A stretch of 62,161 nucleotides of DNA from Bacteroidales bacterium. Its GTDB lineage: Bacteria > Bacteroidota > Bacteroidia > Bacteroidales > UBA10428. The notes under the pieces are model-generated. The model was not told the DNA's origin and ran no database searches. It was given only the letters and a program-made list of their open reading frames with translations. The stretch's first letter is position 1; every line of letters starts with the position of its first letter. Positions 37,653 through 47,030 of this stretch are shown here, one piece after another. The translations under genes and the position numbers were made by a program. The stretch is from assembly GCA_016929525.1 (NCBI GenBank), contig JAFGIP010000051.1:1-62161 (forward strand), in the 5' to 3' direction.

Positions 37653-38420
37653 ATGGACTGGATTAAACAGCTGCTTGATGAGAAATACATACAATACAAT
37701 AAACCAGAATTCATTGTATCTGATCCTGTAAGCATACCTCATATGTTTTCTTCAAAAGAAAATATTGAAGTATCGGCATTGCTTACAGCAACTTTGTCGT
37801 GGGGCAGCCGGCAACTAATAATAAAAAGTGCAGGAAAACTTATAGAAATGCTCGACAACAATCCTTATGACTTTCTTATATCAGCTTCGGAAAAAGAAAT
37901 CAACGATCTGAAAAGGTTTTACTATCGTACTTTTAACGGTACAGATACAGTTTATTTTATTAGGTCGTTAATTAATATCTACCGGACTGAGGGTGGGTTG
38001 GAATCGATCTTCACTAATGAATATAAAAAATCGGGAGATTTAAAAAATTCAATTCACAGATTCAGAGTAACTTTTTTTTCGGCTACAACACCAGGAAGAA
38101 CAGCCAAACATATTGCTGATGTAATGAACGGAGCCTCGGCAAAAAGAATGAACATGTTCCTGCGTTGGATGGTAAGAAAAGATGAAATGGGAGTCGATTT
38201 TGGATTATGGGAAGAAATTCCGGCTTCTGCACTTTATTTACCTTTGGATTTACATACCGGGAAAATAGCCCGTGATCTTGAACTCCTGGTAAGAAAACAG
38301 AATGATTGGAAGGCTGTGGTAGAATTAACCGAAGCTCTACGTAAATACGATCCTCAGGATCCTGTTAAATATGATTTTGCCCTTTTTGGAATGGGGGTTT
38401 TTGAAAAAAATAAATTTTGA
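37653..38420 (+). CDS. TIGR02757 family protein (DUF2400)
   Basis: The 255-aa protein starts at ATG 37653 (MDWIKQLLDEKY). Family features are FIVSDPVSIPHMFSSKENIEVSALLTATLSWGSR, RTFNGTDTVYF, the RMNMFLRWMVRKDEMGVDFGLW segment, LPLDLHTGKIARDLELL and the C-terminal DPVKYDFALFGMGV. Members are widespread in Bacteroidota and some other bacteria and are predicted to relate to HhH DNA-glycosylase-like folds, but no activity is established. Confidence 0.87.
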   Translation: MDWIKQLLDEKYIQYNKPEFIVSDPVSIPHMFSSKENIEVSALLTATLSWGSRQLIIKSAGKLIEMLDNNPYDFLISASEKEINDLKRFYYRTFNGTDTVYFIRSLINIYRTEGGLESIFTNEYKKSGDLKNSIHRFRVTFFSATTPGRTAKHIADVMNGASAKRMNMFLRWMVRKDEMGVDFGLWEEIPASALYLPLDLHTGKIARDLELLVRKQNDWKAVVELTEALRKYDPQDPVKYDFALFGMGVFEKNKF

Positions 38421-38464
38421 ATAATTTGTTTATTCTTAATCGTTTAGTAATTTCATTAATATTA

Positions 38465-38620
38465 ATGCGAATCTCTGTGTTTGAACTGCTTCTATTATTA
38501 GGTTTGATTGGTGCAGCAAATGCTGTTGATCAGGTTGTTGGTTATTATTTGAAACAGAAAGAAAGAGAAAAGATGATCAGGTCTTTTGAGGAAAAACATC
38601 CTCCATCAACAAATCTATGA
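38465..38620 (+). CDS. Small single-helix membrane protein, hypothetical
   Basis: A 51-aa frame starts at ATG 38465: a hydrophobic helix (FELLLLLGLIGAANAVDQVVGYYL) followed by a highly charged tail (KQKEREKMIRSFEEK). It follows the TIGR02757 gene in the same direction; a TTG at 38417 would overlap that gene. The composition (helix then Lys/Glu tail) looks like a real small membrane protein rather than a random frame, but there is no family recognition. Confidence 0.4.
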   Translation: MRISVFELLLLLGLIGAANAVDQVVGYYLKQKEREKMIRSFEEKHPPSTNL

Positions 38621-38671
38621 TAAATAAAACAATGATTATTACCGCTGTTTCTAAACTAGACAAACCATAAC

Positions 38672-40108
38672 ATGAAAGCCTATTTTAAAAAATTTGGTAT
38701 CGTAATCTTTGCAGCATCCTTTGTTATACTGACTGTTGTAAATTCTGCTATGTATACTAATAGAAATGAACTTTATCAAAATAAAAATCACTTAGAGGAA
38801 GTAAAGGAGAATTACCTTAAATTCTGTGCAGGTTGTCACGGGAAAGATTTGGAAAGATTTACCGGCAGAGAGTGGGTTTTCGGTGGAACACCTGATGAAA
38901 TGTTCTCGACAATAAAGAACGGAAGGCCATCAATAGGGATGCCCGGATTTCAAAAAGGGCTGAATGATGACGAAATACAAAACCTCGCAAACTATATACT
39001 TGTGGAGTTACCTCATATAGGAAGAAAGGAAAGACCTTTTAAATCTCTTGAAGATACTATCCAGTCTGAGAATTTTGCGTTTATCCTTGAAACAGTCGTA
39101 CCTGACCTGGATGTACCTTGGGGAATGGCTTTTCTGCCCAACGGAGATTTGCTTTTTACGGAGCGTTCCGGGTTATTATACAGATTTTCAGATGGAGAAA
39201 AAAATCTGATTAGTGGATTACCTCAGGTAATTGAGATGGGACAGGGTGGACTTATGGATGTGGAATTACATCCTGATTTTGAACAGAACGGGTGGATCTA
39301 TATATCATTTAATTCACCGGCTGAAAGAAAATCTGATGGAGGGAATACCTCAATTTTAAGAGCAAGATTAGTTAACGATGAATTAAAAGATATTGAAATT
39401 TTATTTAAAGCACAACCCGATCTTTCAAGTGGTGTGCATTTTGGTTGCCGTTTGGAATTCGATGGTAAAAATCACCTTTACTTTACTGTCGGTGAAAGAG
39501 GAACAACGCAGAATGCACAGACTTTGACGAATCACTGCGGTAAAGTGCATCGAATTTTTGATGACGGAAGGATCCCTGATGACAACCCGTTTGTCGGTGT
39601 TGAAGGAGCTATGCCTACTATTTATAGTTATGGGCATAGAAATCCTCAGGGTCTGGCAATTGATAAGAAAACAGGAATTATTTGGGAACATGAACACGGA
39701 CCGAAAGGTGGTGACGAACTGAATGTTATTCTGCCGGGTAGAAATTATGGATGGCCCGAAATTACTTTTGGGATTAATTATGACGGAACAATAATTACTA
39801 ATGATACAGCAAAATCAGGAATGGAACAACCGGTGTATTACTGGATTCCTTCGATAGCTCCTTGCGGAATGGACTTCTTCGAAGGCAAAGTATATAAAGG
39901 TTGGGAAGGAAATATCTTAATTGGTTCTCTTAGTTATGAGTATATCGAGCGATGTGTCCTGGAGGAAAATAAAGTTATACATACGGAGAGATTACTTGAG
40001 AATATTGGCAGGGTAAGGAATATTAAAATGGGACCAGATGGTTATGTGTATTTTTCAATTGAAAAACCCGGACAGATATTAAAAATTATACCGGTTGAAG
40101 ATTTCTAG
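38672..40108 (+). CDS. Cytochrome c fused to PQQ-type sugar dehydrogenase
   Basis: The 478-aa protein has an N-terminal signal/anchor, a class I cytochrome c domain with haem motif CAGCH (Cys52, Cys55, His56) and likely axial Met in SIGMPGF, then from about residue 125 a GSDH beta-propeller: PWGMAFLPNGDLLFTERSG, GQGGLMDVELHPDF, YSYGHRNPQGLAIDKKTG, EHGPKGGDELNVILPGRNYGWPEIT. Characterised relatives are soluble PQQ-dependent aldose dehydrogenases. The fused haem domain could accept electrons directly. It is periplasmic. PQQ synthesis genes are not in the window, so cofactor supply is unknown. The TonB receptor gene follows after 5 nt. Confidence 0.88.
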   Translation: MKAYFKKFGIVIFAASFVILTVVNSAMYTNRNELYQNKNHLEEVKENYLKFCAGCHGKDLERFTGREWVFGGTPDEMFSTIKNGRPSIGMPGFQKGLNDDEIQNLANYILVELPHIGRKERPFKSLEDTIQSENFAFILETVVPDLDVPWGMAFLPNGDLLFTERSGLLYRFSDGEKNLISGLPQVIEMGQGGLMDVELHPDFEQNGWIYISFNSPAERKSDGGNTSILRARLVNDELKDIEILFKAQPDLSSGVHFGCRLEFDGKNHLYFTVGERGTTQNAQTLTNHCGKVHRIFDDGRIPDDNPFVGVEGAMPTIYSYGHRNPQGLAIDKKTGIIWEHEHGPKGGDELNVILPGRNYGWPEITFGINYDGTIITNDTAKSGMEQPVYYWIPSIAPCGMDFFEGKVYKGWEGNILIGSLSYEYIERCVLEENKVIHTERLLENIGRVRNIKMGPDGYVYFSIEKPGQILKIIPVEDF

Positions 40109-40113
40109 ATATT

Positions 40114-42354
40114 ATGAGGCTCTTTTTTCTTATTCTTGTTTATATCCCCTGGTTCGTAAATGCCCAGATATCCGGGATAATAATTAATGCAGATACAAAA
40201 CAACCGGTTCCCGATGTACTGATCATCTCCGGTGGAGATACCGTATCAATTAGCAATGAAGCCGGATTCTTTCATATTGAACCGTCATCTGTGACGGATT
40301 CAATTTTTTTTATCACTGATAAATACCAGCATGGATTTCTTCTTGCAGAATCAGAGAAAATCCGTGTTATTATTGAGTTGATTCCGTTAATAGCAAATGT
40401 CCCTGAAGTGATGGTGGCAAGCAATCTTATTAAAGAAGATTTGGAAAAGATACCTGGTAGTACTGCTGTAGTCACAAATGAGGATATCCTTAATAGAAAT
40501 GAAATTTGTATTTTGGATTATATATCGGAAGTTCCCGGTTTATACTCTCATCAGGGAACTTACAACACCAACAGGTTAACTATCCGTGGCATTGGGTCAA
40601 GAACACCGTATTCAAGTAACCGTATCAAAGCGTATTACAACGAAATTCCCCTGACAAATGGTGAAGGGGTATCGACAATCGAAGATATGGATATCTCGGG
40701 AATAGAAAGAATTGAAATACTGAAAGGACCTTCATCCGGAAATTATGGAGCAGGCCTGGGAGGGGTGATCAGATTGTATTCCAAATATCCCGGAAAAGAT
40801 GTGGATGAATTCCAGTTTAAATCTACGATCGGTTCATATGAAACCTTAATGAATGCTCTTACAGCTTATGTAAAAAAAAGAGATTTCTATATCCGAACTA
40901 ACGTTAGTGGCATTTCTTCAAAAGGATTCAGGGAGAATAATAAATATTCCAGAATTAACCTTAACACATATGGCACTTATTTTCATCCGCTTTTTACTGT
41001 TAGCTGGCTTTTTCATTATGTTGACTTATTTGCCCAAATCCCAAGTTCGCTTGATTACGCTACTTACAGACAAAATCCTGTATCAGCAGCTCAAAACTGG
41101 TTTACTGTTGAGGGATATGAAGAATATAAAAAACTAAATTCAGGTTTAACACTATCAACACCTTTATGGAATAAGTGGAGTAATTCATTAACCTTGTTTA
41201 CAGGATATTTCGATCAGTATGAGTTAAGGCCTTTTAATATTCTGGATGATCGATCGTTCAGTTACGGATTCAGAGAGCGTATTCAGTACAGCGATAAAAA
41301 GTTGAAATTTATAATAGGAACTGAATATTATACGGAAAACTATATGGTTAAAATATTCGACGACCAGCAACAAGATACGCTGGAAGCCAATGACACACAG
41401 CAACGTAACTATTTTAATGTATTCACTATGCTCAGCTATGTACCGGATGATAGATTTAATATAACTGTCGCAGGAAATTTTAATTCTACTTCGTATGAGA
41501 TCAAAGATGAATTAAATGCTGATTCATTAAATCATTCGGGAAAATACAGGTTTGATCCGATTTTTTCTCCCAGGGTTGGCATAAATTATCAGGCTACTGA
41601 ATATTTGAATGTATTTTCAGAAATTGGTCATGGATTTTCAGTACCTTCCGTTGAGGAGACACTTCTGCCAGAAGGGCTGATAAATAATTCGATAAAACCC
41701 GAAACCGGTTGGAACATTGATCTGGGTTTAAGACTAAATCTGAATAGAAAAATATTTACAGAAGTTACTTACTACTGGATATTTCTTGAAAATTTATTGG
41801 TGACAAAACGTGAAACAGAAGAAATATTTTATGGAATTAATGCAGGATCAACTCGTCATAATGGATTTGAAGCCCTGGTAAAATACAATTTCTTTAAAAC
41901 TGAAACAGAGAAAAATAGAAAACTTGAACTCACACTGTCACTGACCACAAGTAATAATAAATTTAAATCATTTATTGACGATACAAATAATTATTCGGGT
42001 AATTGTCTTCCCGGAATTCCTGCCTGGTGGATGAATACATCTTTAAAATGGAAATCGGGATTTGGGACAACATTTTTTACTGAATTCAAATATTCAGGTA
42101 AACAATATCTGAACGATACCAATAGTGACATGGTTGCAGACTGGTGGATACTGAATCTGAGTGTCATGTATGATCTTATAATATCAAAGAAATTTGGGAT
42201 TCAGATATTCTTTAATGTAAATAATCTATTAGACGAAAGATATGCATCTATGATTTTGGTAAATGCAACTAATTTTGGAAATAATCCACCTCGTTATTAT
42301 TATCCCGGCATACCCAGAAATTTTAAAATTGGATTATCAGTTTTATTCTATTAG
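40114..42354 (+). CDS. TonB-dependent outer-membrane receptor (FecA-like)
   Basis: The 746-aa receptor has a signal peptide (FFLILVYIPWFVNAQ), a short carboxypeptidase-like domain (SGIIINADTKQPVPDVLII, about 20-95), a plug domain (IPGSTAVVTNEDILNRN; RLTIRGIGSRTPYSSNRIKAYYNEIPLT; IERIEILKGPSSGNYGAGLGGVIRL; about 108-230) and a 22-strand-type barrel ending FKIGLSVLFY. The plug resembles Fe(III) dicitrate/catecholate-type receptors. Close linkage to the sugar dehydrogenase gene suggests uptake of a ligand related to that enzyme, which is inference. Confidence 0.92.
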   Translation: MRLFFLILVYIPWFVNAQISGIIINADTKQPVPDVLIISGGDTVSISNEAGFFHIEPSSVTDSIFFITDKYQHGFLLAESEKIRVIIELIPLIANVPEVMVASNLIKEDLEKIPGSTAVVTNEDILNRNEICILDYISEVPGLYSHQGTYNTNRLTIRGIGSRTPYSSNRIKAYYNEIPLTNGEGVSTIEDMDISGIERIEILKGPSSGNYGAGLGGVIRLYSKYPGKDVDEFQFKSTIGSYETLMNALTAYVKKRDFYIRTNVSGISSKGFRENNKYSRINLNTYGTYFHPLFTVSWLFHYVDLFAQIPSSLDYATYRQNPVSAAQNWFTVEGYEEYKKLNSGLTLSTPLWNKWSNSLTLFTGYFDQYELRPFNILDDRSFSYGFRERIQYSDKKLKFIIGTEYYTENYMVKIFDDQQQDTLEANDTQQRNYFNVFTMLSYVPDDRFNITVAGNFNSTSYEIKDELNADSLNHSGKYRFDPIFSPRVGINYQATEYLNVFSEIGHGFSVPSVEETLLPEGLINNSIKPETGWNIDLGLRLNLNRKIFTEVTYYWIFLENLLVTKRETEEIFYGINAGSTRHNGFEALVKYNFFKTETEKNRKLELTLSLTTSNNKFKSFIDDTNNYSGNCLPGIPAWWMNTSLKWKSGFGTTFFTEFKYSGKQYLNDTNSDMVADWWILNLSVMYDLIISKKFGIQIFFNVNNLLDERYASMILVNATNFGNNPPRYYYPGIPRNFKIGLSVLFY

Positions 42355-42376
42355 GTCAAATATATACTTCCGGGGT

Positions 42377-43090
42377 ATGTCAAACAGCTATTTTCAATTT
42401 AAACAGTTCCGGATCGAACAGGACCGCTGCGCTATGAAAGTGGGTACCGATGGAGTTTTGTTTGGTGCCTGGATCAGCGCTCAGGGAGCACAAAGTATAC
42501 TTGATATTGGTACCGGCACAGGTCTCATTGCTTTAATGTTAGCACAAAGATGTAATGCAAGTATCGATGCTGTTGAAATTGATGCTGATGCAGCATTGCA
42601 GTCTGAGGATAATGTTAAAAATAGTCCATGGAAAGATCGCGTAAGTGTTTATAATATGCCTTTTCAGTCATTTTCGATATTGAAAAAAAAATATGACCTG
42701 ATTGTTTCAAATCCGCCATATTTTGAAAATGCCAAACAGGCACACTTAAAAAACCGTACAATCGCAAGGCACGATATGCTGCTAAACAGGAAAGAATTGA
42801 TAAATGGTATTGTCAGAGTTTCACATGCAGATAGCAGATTTGCCGTAATACTCCCGACAGAGGGGTTTGAAGAATTTTGTTCGATGACCAAACAGAAGGG
42901 ACTTATATTAAATAAAAAAACTCTCGTAAGACCTGTTCCGCAATATCCTCCAAAAAGAGTTTTAGCAGAATATTCCTTCAGGGGGAATAGGTTCCGGACA
43001 AATGAGCTTATAATAGAAAAACATGGCAGGCATCAATACTCTGATGAATATATAAACCTGACAAAAGATTTCTATATTAAAATGGATTAA
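42377..43090 (+). CDS. trmN6: tRNA1(Val) (adenine37-N6)-methyltransferase
   Basis: The 237-aa class I SAM methyltransferase starts at ATG 42377 (MSNSYFQFKQFRIEQDRCAMKVGTDGVLFGAW), the usual TrmN6/YfiC N-terminus. It has motif I DIGTGTGLIALMLAQR and the catalytic NPPYFE typical of N6-adenine methyltransferases. It methylates A37 of tRNA-Val(UAC). The longer upstream frame overlaps the TonB receptor gene and was not used. Confidence 0.93.
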   Translation: MSNSYFQFKQFRIEQDRCAMKVGTDGVLFGAWISAQGAQSILDIGTGTGLIALMLAQRCNASIDAVEIDADAALQSEDNVKNSPWKDRVSVYNMPFQSFSILKKKYDLIVSNPPYFENAKQAHLKNRTIARHDMLLNRKELINGIVRVSHADSRFAVILPTEGFEEFCSMTKQKGLILNKKTLVRPVPQYPPKRVLAEYSFRGNRFRTNELIIEKHGRHQYSDEYINLTKDFYIKMD

Positions 43091-43150
43091 AAAAACTATG
43101 CTTGTGATATTTCTTCTAATAAAACACCAAAGCAAAGAATTCTTAAAAAG

Positions 43151-43309
43151 TTAATTTTTCAACAGACTCAACCGGTCTTCGCTGATAATTTCTCCTGTTT
43201 CTCTCAGTTCATAATGAAATTTTCCATCTTCAATCAGAACACGCTTGATGCGGACTGGAGTTTTTCCATCAACAAATACCAGTTGGGCATTCTTGTATTT
43301 TGAAATCAT
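43151..43309 (-). CDS. Short unannotated ORF of 52 aa
   Basis: Reading leftward from ATG at 43309 gives a charged 52-aa frame beginning MISKYKNAQLVFVDGKTPVR, continuing through a beta-rich LIEDGKFHYELRETGE segment and ending DRLSLLKN. A TTG two codons upstream is an alternative start. A TAnnTTTG box lies about 33 nt upstream (43342-43349, leftward). Codon choice looks like that of neighbours and the product looks like a compact beta protein. No family was recognised. This is the only gene candidate between trmN6 and mutS; 43350-43584 is AT-rich and I see nothing else in it. Confidence 0.5.
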   Translation of the reverse strand: MISKYKNAQLVFVDGKTPVRIKRVLIEDGKFHYELRETGEIISEDRLSLLKN

Positions 43310-43341
43310 TTCCAATAATGTTTTAACGGCTAATAACTACG

Positions 43342-43349
43342 CAAAAATA
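43342..43349 (-). promoter_or_regulatory. -7 element for the 52-aa ORF
   Basis: Leftward reading gives TATTTTTG, a TAnnTTTG match 33 nt ahead of the ATG at 43309. A TTTG lies farther upstream but with spacing longer than usual. Confidence 0.4.
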
Positions 43350-43584
43350 ACACTTATTTCCTATTATCTATTAGTAACAAAAATTATCACGAAGTAAGCA
43401 GTCAATTACCAGTATAAATTGGATATCTGTACCTCTAATTTATTATTTAATGTACTACCGGATAAGACTTATATAAATATTAAAAATAATTGTTAATTAA
43501 TATCTGACATTAATTCTGAACTATGTTTTGCATGCCACTCTTAAAAATCTAATTTAGCCTGAAATCAGAAAATTAATATAGAAA

Positions 43585-46200
43585 GTGTCGGCATCGAAAG
43601 ACATTGTGGAAACCCCGCTTATGAAACAATACTATAGCATTAAGGAAAAGCATCCTGATGCAGTATTGCTTTTCAGGGTTGGTGATTTTTACGAAACTTT
43701 TGGTGAAGATGCCATTAAAGCTTCAGAGATTCTTGGGATTACACTTACAAAAAGGGCCAATGGCGCTGCATCTTTTGTCGACCTGGCGGGTTTTCCGCAC
43801 CATGCGCTAGATACATATCTTCCGAAACTCGTTAGAGCAGGACAGAGGGTAGCAATTTGTGAACAGCTTGAGGATCCCAAACTAACAAAAAAAATTGTAA
43901 AGCGAGGTATAACTGAGCTGGTAACGCCCGGAGTATCTTTAAATGATAACGTTCTGGAGCATAGAGAAAACAATTTTCTGGCGAGTATTCATTTTGGGAA
44001 ACATGCCGGTGGAATAGCATTTCTTGATATTTCAACCGGAGAATTTCTGACTGCTGAAGGTTCTTTTGAATACCTGGATAAGTTGATTAACAGCTTTTCT
44101 CCTAAAGAGGTACTCTTCGAAAAAGGTTGCCAGAAACAATTTGAAAACTACTTTGGAAATAAGTACTATATTTTTAAACTTGACGACTGGATTTATACGG
44201 AAGATGCTGCATCAGACAGACTGAAAAAGCATTTTGAAACTTCCAGTATGAAGGGCTATGGTGTTGGGGGAATGAAACTGGGTATGATAGCTGCAGGAGC
44301 AATATTGCATTACCTGGATATCACACAGCATAGTAAAGTAAGTCACATATCGAAGCTTTCAAGAATAGAAGAAGAAAGGTATGTCTGGCTGGATAAATTT
44401 ACGATCAGAAATCTCGAGCTTTTTAATTCTATAAATGAAGGTGCAAAAACACTAAACGATGTTCTTGATAAAACCATTTCACCAATGGGAAGCCGGATGT
44501 TGAAACGTTGGATTGCACTTCCTTTAAAAGGTATAACTTCTATTAATGAACGTCTTGATATAGTTGAGTATTTTATAAAGGATCCCGAATTGAGAGAACA
44601 AATTGAGGAACAATTATCACGGATTGGTGACCTGGAGAGACTGGTATCAAAAGTTGCCGTTGGCCGAATTTCACCGCGGGAGGTAGTTCAGTTAAAAATA
44701 GCACTCGATGCCATTCATCCAATCAAGCATATGTGTTCTGAAACAAACGAAAAGGCATTTGAGAAAATTTCGGATCAGTTAAATCCATGTGATATCATCA
44801 GGCAAAGAATTGATAAGGAAATACTACCTGAACCCTCGTCACAGATAATTAAGGGGCGAGTTATTTGTGATGGTATTTCAGATGAACTGGATGAATTAAG
44901 AAAAATATCACATTCCGGGAAAGATTATCTTCTGGAGATGCAAAAACGAGAAAGTGAACGAACTGGTATACCTTCCTTAAAAGTGGCTTTTAATAATGTT
45001 TTTGGATATTACATTGAAGTTCGTAATACGCATAAGGAAAAAGTTCCTGCTGAATGGATCAGAAAACAAACCCTGGTCAGTGCAGAGAGATATATTACCG
45101 AGGAATTAAAGGAATATGAAACCAAAATACTGGGAGCCGAAGAAAAGATCATTGAAATTGAAACAAGAATATTCAATGATCTGGTAGAATCGCTTATGGA
45201 TTATATTGCCACAATACAACAAAATGCACAGTTACTGGCTCGTGTCGACTGCTTACTGTCATTCTCAAGATGTGCTATTGAATATAAATATTTCAGACCT
45301 GAAATTAATGATACTGAAGTAATCGATATTCGAGAAGGAAGACATCCGGTAATTGAACAGCAGCTTCCGGTTGATGAAAGCTATGTGGTAAACGATGTCA
45401 TGCTGGATACCGAGCAGCAGCAAATAATAATTATTACAGGACCCAATATGGTAGGTAAATCTGCTCTGTTAAGGCAGACAGCACTGATTGTTCTTATGGC
45501 CCAGATGGGAAGTTTTGTGCCTGCCCAGGCGGCACGAATTGGTTATGTCGATAAGATTTTTACCCGAGTTGGGGCATCCGATAATATATCATTGGGAGAA
45601 TCGACATTTATGGTTGAAATGCTTGAAACGGCAAGTATACTTAACAATGTCTCTTCACGGAGCCTTGTTATTTTAGATGAGATTGGCAGGGGAACAAGCA
45701 CGTATGATGGAATTTCTATTGCATGGGCAATTGTGGAATTTCTGCATGAGAACCAAAAATCAAGAGCTAAAACCCTTTTTGCAACACATTATCATGAGCT
45801 GAACGAAATGGAAACATTTTTCGATCGTGTTAAAAATTATAATGTGACAGTTAAGGAACTGAATGACAAAGTAATATTCATCCGTAAACTTAAAAGAGGT
45901 GGTAGCGAGCATAGTTTCGGCATACATGTGGCACGTATGGCCGGCATGCCAAAGAGTCTGGTAAAAAGGGCCAATGAGATATTAGCTGAACTGGAACAGA
46001 AACAACAGAAAAAGACGCTTGCTAAACCATTTACCAATGTTGCGGAACGCAGGGAAGGAATGCAACTGAGTATTTTCCAGCTTGATGATCCGGTATTGAA
46101 ACAAATAAGGGATGAAATTAAAAATACCAATATTGATAATCTCACTCCAATTGAAGCTCTTAATAAGCTAAATGAAATAAAAAAACTGTCCGGACTTTGA
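43585..46200 (+). CDS. mutS: DNA mismatch repair ATPase MutS
   Basis: The 871-aa protein has the mismatch-recognition motif [14 protein letters not shown] (Phe-x-Glu), connector, lever and clamp domains, and an ABC-type ATPase with Walker A GPNMVGKS (619-626), [13 protein letters not shown], Walker [17 protein letters not shown] and ATHYHEL. It binds mismatches and recruits MutL. The start is a GTG at 43585, which keeps the [13 protein letters not shown]-terminus; the ATG at 43621 would cut into it. Length is typical of MutS1. Confidence 0.97.
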   Translation: MSASKDIVETPLMKQYYSIKEKHPDAVLLFRVGDFYETFGEDAIKASEILGITLTKRANGAASFVDLAGFPHHALDTYLPKLVRAGQRVAICEQLEDPKLTKKIVKRGITELVTPGVSLNDNVLEHRENNFLASIHFGKHAGGIAFLDISTGEFLTAEGSFEYLDKLINSFSPKEVLFEKGCQKQFENYFGNKYYIFKLDDWIYTEDAASDRLKKHFETSSMKGYGVGGMKLGMIAAGAILHYLDITQHSKVSHISKLSRIEEERYVWLDKFTIRNLELFNSINEGAKTLNDVLDKTISPMGSRMLKRWIALPLKGITSINERLDIVEYFIKDPELREQIEEQLSRIGDLERLVSKVAVGRISPREVVQLKIALDAIHPIKHMCSETNEKAFEKISDQLNPCDIIRQRIDKEILPEPSSQIIKGRVICDGISDELDELRKISHSGKDYLLEMQKRESERTGIPSLKVAFNNVFGYYIEVRNTHKEKVPAEWIRKQTLVSAERYITEELKEYETKILGAEEKIIEIETRIFNDLVESLMDYIATIQQNAQLLARVDCLLSFSRCAIEYKYFRPEINDTEVIDIREGRHPVIEQQLPVDESYVVNDVMLDTEQQQIIIITGPNMVGKSALLRQTALIVLMAQMGSFVPAQAARIGYVDKIFTRVGASDNISLGESTFMVEMLETASILNNVSSRSLVILDEIGRGTSTYDGISIAWAIVEFLHENQKSRAKTLFATHYHELNEMETFFDRVKNYNVTVKELNDKVIFIRKLKRGGSEHSFGIHVARMAGMPKSLVKRANEILAELEQKQQKKTLAKPFTNVAERREGMQLSIFQLDDPVLKQIRDEIKNTNIDNLTPIEALNKLNEIKKLSGL

Positions 46201-46281
46201 TGTAAAAAATCAGTTTAAACCTGTATTATTTTCTTTACGAAATAGTTTTGAAATAGAGGATTTTAAAAAGGTATTTCCCTG

Positions 46282-46312
46282 TTTGGCATAAATAAAAAAA
46301 GCTATATATTTG
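46282..46312 (+). promoter_or_regulatory. Promoter of the tRNA-Gly/tRNA-Leu unit
   Basis: TTTG (46282-46285) and TATATTTG (46305-46312) are spaced by 19 nt, a textbook Bacteroidota -33/-7 promoter. tRNA-Gly starts 72 nt downstream of the -7 box. Confidence 0.75.
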
Positions 46313-46383
46313 CACCACCTTTTAAGGAAAGCTTCTGTGAAAGGGTGAAATAAAGAGGGTTCTTTTAAAACTGAATATACATT

Positions 46384-46456
<73 letters not shown>

Positions 46457-46496
46457 CTTTTTTTTTGTTAAAAATTACGTTCTGAGTATATAGATT

Positions 46497-46582
46497 GCCC
46501 GGATGGCGGAACTGGTAGACGCGCTGGACTTAAAATCCAGTGGACAGCAATGTCTGTGTGGGTTCAAGTCCCACTCCGGGTA
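46497..46582 (+). tRNA. tRNA-Leu (TAA)
   Basis: An 86-nt class II tRNA: acceptor GCCCGGA with TCCGGGT, anticodon stem CTGGA/TCCAG with loop CTTAAAA (anticodon TAA), a long variable arm and T arm GTGGG-TTCAAGT-CCCAC. CCA is not encoded. It lies 40 nt after tRNA-Gly and likely shares its transcript. Confidence 0.97.
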
Positions 46583-46632
46583 CAAAAAGAGTTCAGATCA
46601 CTTAAACAATCGAAATCAGAATGGCAGACGCG

Positions 46633-46650
46633 TCCCGATGAAAATCGGGA
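46633..46650 (+). repeat. TCCCGAT-GAAA-ATCGGGA hairpin in place of the anticodon arm
   Basis: A perfect 7-bp stem closed by a GAAA tetraloop sits exactly between GCG and TGGAC, the two sides that flank the anticodon arm in the intact tRNA-Leu. The same arms occur in the 5S terminator at 234-269. Confidence 0.85.
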
Positions 46651-46674
46651 TGGACAGCAACGTCTGTGTGGGTT

Positions 46675-46692
46675 TCCCGACAGAAACCGGGA
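46675..46692 (+). repeat. TCCCG...CGGGA hairpin in the T-loop of the tRNA remnant
   Basis: TCCCG (46675-46679) pairs with CGGGA (46688-46692) around ACAGAAAC. GGTTTC (46671-46676) with GAAACC (46683-46688) is an alternative 6-bp stem. It lies between GTGGGTT and the CAAG/AAGTC remainder of the T arm. Confidence 0.7.
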
Positions 46693-46716
46693 CAAGCTAA
46701 GTCTTACTCCGGGTAC

Positions 46717-46743
46717 AAAAAAGCTCCTTAAAGGAGCTTTTTG
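46717..46743 (+). terminator. Intrinsic terminator of the tRNA unit
   Basis: AAAAAGCTCC and GGAGCTTTTT form a perfect stem around TTAAA, ending in T. It closes the tRNA-Gly/tRNA-Leu/remnant transcript. Confidence 0.88.
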
Positions 46744-46811
46744 AATTTGAAATTCAACAGTACTTAGATTCTAGTTAATTGAATAAACCAGCTATACAAA
46801 TAATAATTTAA

Positions 46812-46895
46812 TTATGGTTTTACTGGTGGGGGTGTCGGAGGAGGATCTTCAGGATTTGGAACCTCTTTAAATGATTTCAAGAATAATGAATACAT
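46812..46895 (-). CDS. Proline-rich 27-aa ORF, possibly a gene remnant
   Basis: Leftward from ATG at 46895, a 27-codon frame begins MYSLFLKSFKEVPNPED, runs into a Pro-rich stretch (PPPTPPPVKP) and then stops. Such Pro-rich tails occur at the ends of Bacteroidota small proteins, so this may be a tiny peptide gene or the end of a deleted gene. The rest of 46744-47030 is AT-rich and holds nothing else that I can support. Confidence 0.25.
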   Translation of the reverse strand: MYSLFLKSFKEVPNPEDPPPTPPPVKP

Positions 46896-47030
46896 AACGT
46901 TTAGGTTTATTTCTACCTACTCTATTTTAACTTACGTTTTTGTAAGCACGCTTTTCGGTATCCGCTAAAGCAAGTTAATAAATTTCATACATACATATCA
47001 GTCTGAGGAAGTATTTAATATTATATATTC

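Larger units (their letters stand above)
46617..46715 (+). pseudogene. Degenerate second tRNA-Leu copy with hairpin insertions
   Basis: This stretch repeats tRNA-Leu 34 nt downstream of the intact gene: the D-arm part TGGCAGACGCG, the variable arm TGGACAGCAACGTCTGTG and the end ACTCCGGGTAC are near-identical. The 5' acceptor strand is lost. The anticodon arm is replaced by an 18-nt hairpin (46633-46650), and the T-loop is split by another (46675-46692). It has no anticodon and cannot be a working tRNA. It may be cotranscribed as a structured 3' trailer of tRNA-Leu. Confidence 0.85.

Noticed and set aside
37602-37742. Longer YccF start
   Set aside because: The extension overlaps the divergent TIGR02757 gene and lacks family similarity; ATG at 37601 fits the conserved N-terminus.
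46617-46715. Second tRNA-Leu as a functional gene or intron-containing tRNA
   Set aside because: The 5' acceptor strand is missing and the anticodon arm is replaced rather than interrupted, so no splicing could restore a tRNA.
46503-46744. Two overlapping plus-strand open frames across tRNA-Leu and its broken copy
   Set aside because: They simply read through the tRNA sequence; translations repeat tRNA-derived peptides (CLCGF, QQCLCGFKSHSG) and have no protein character.
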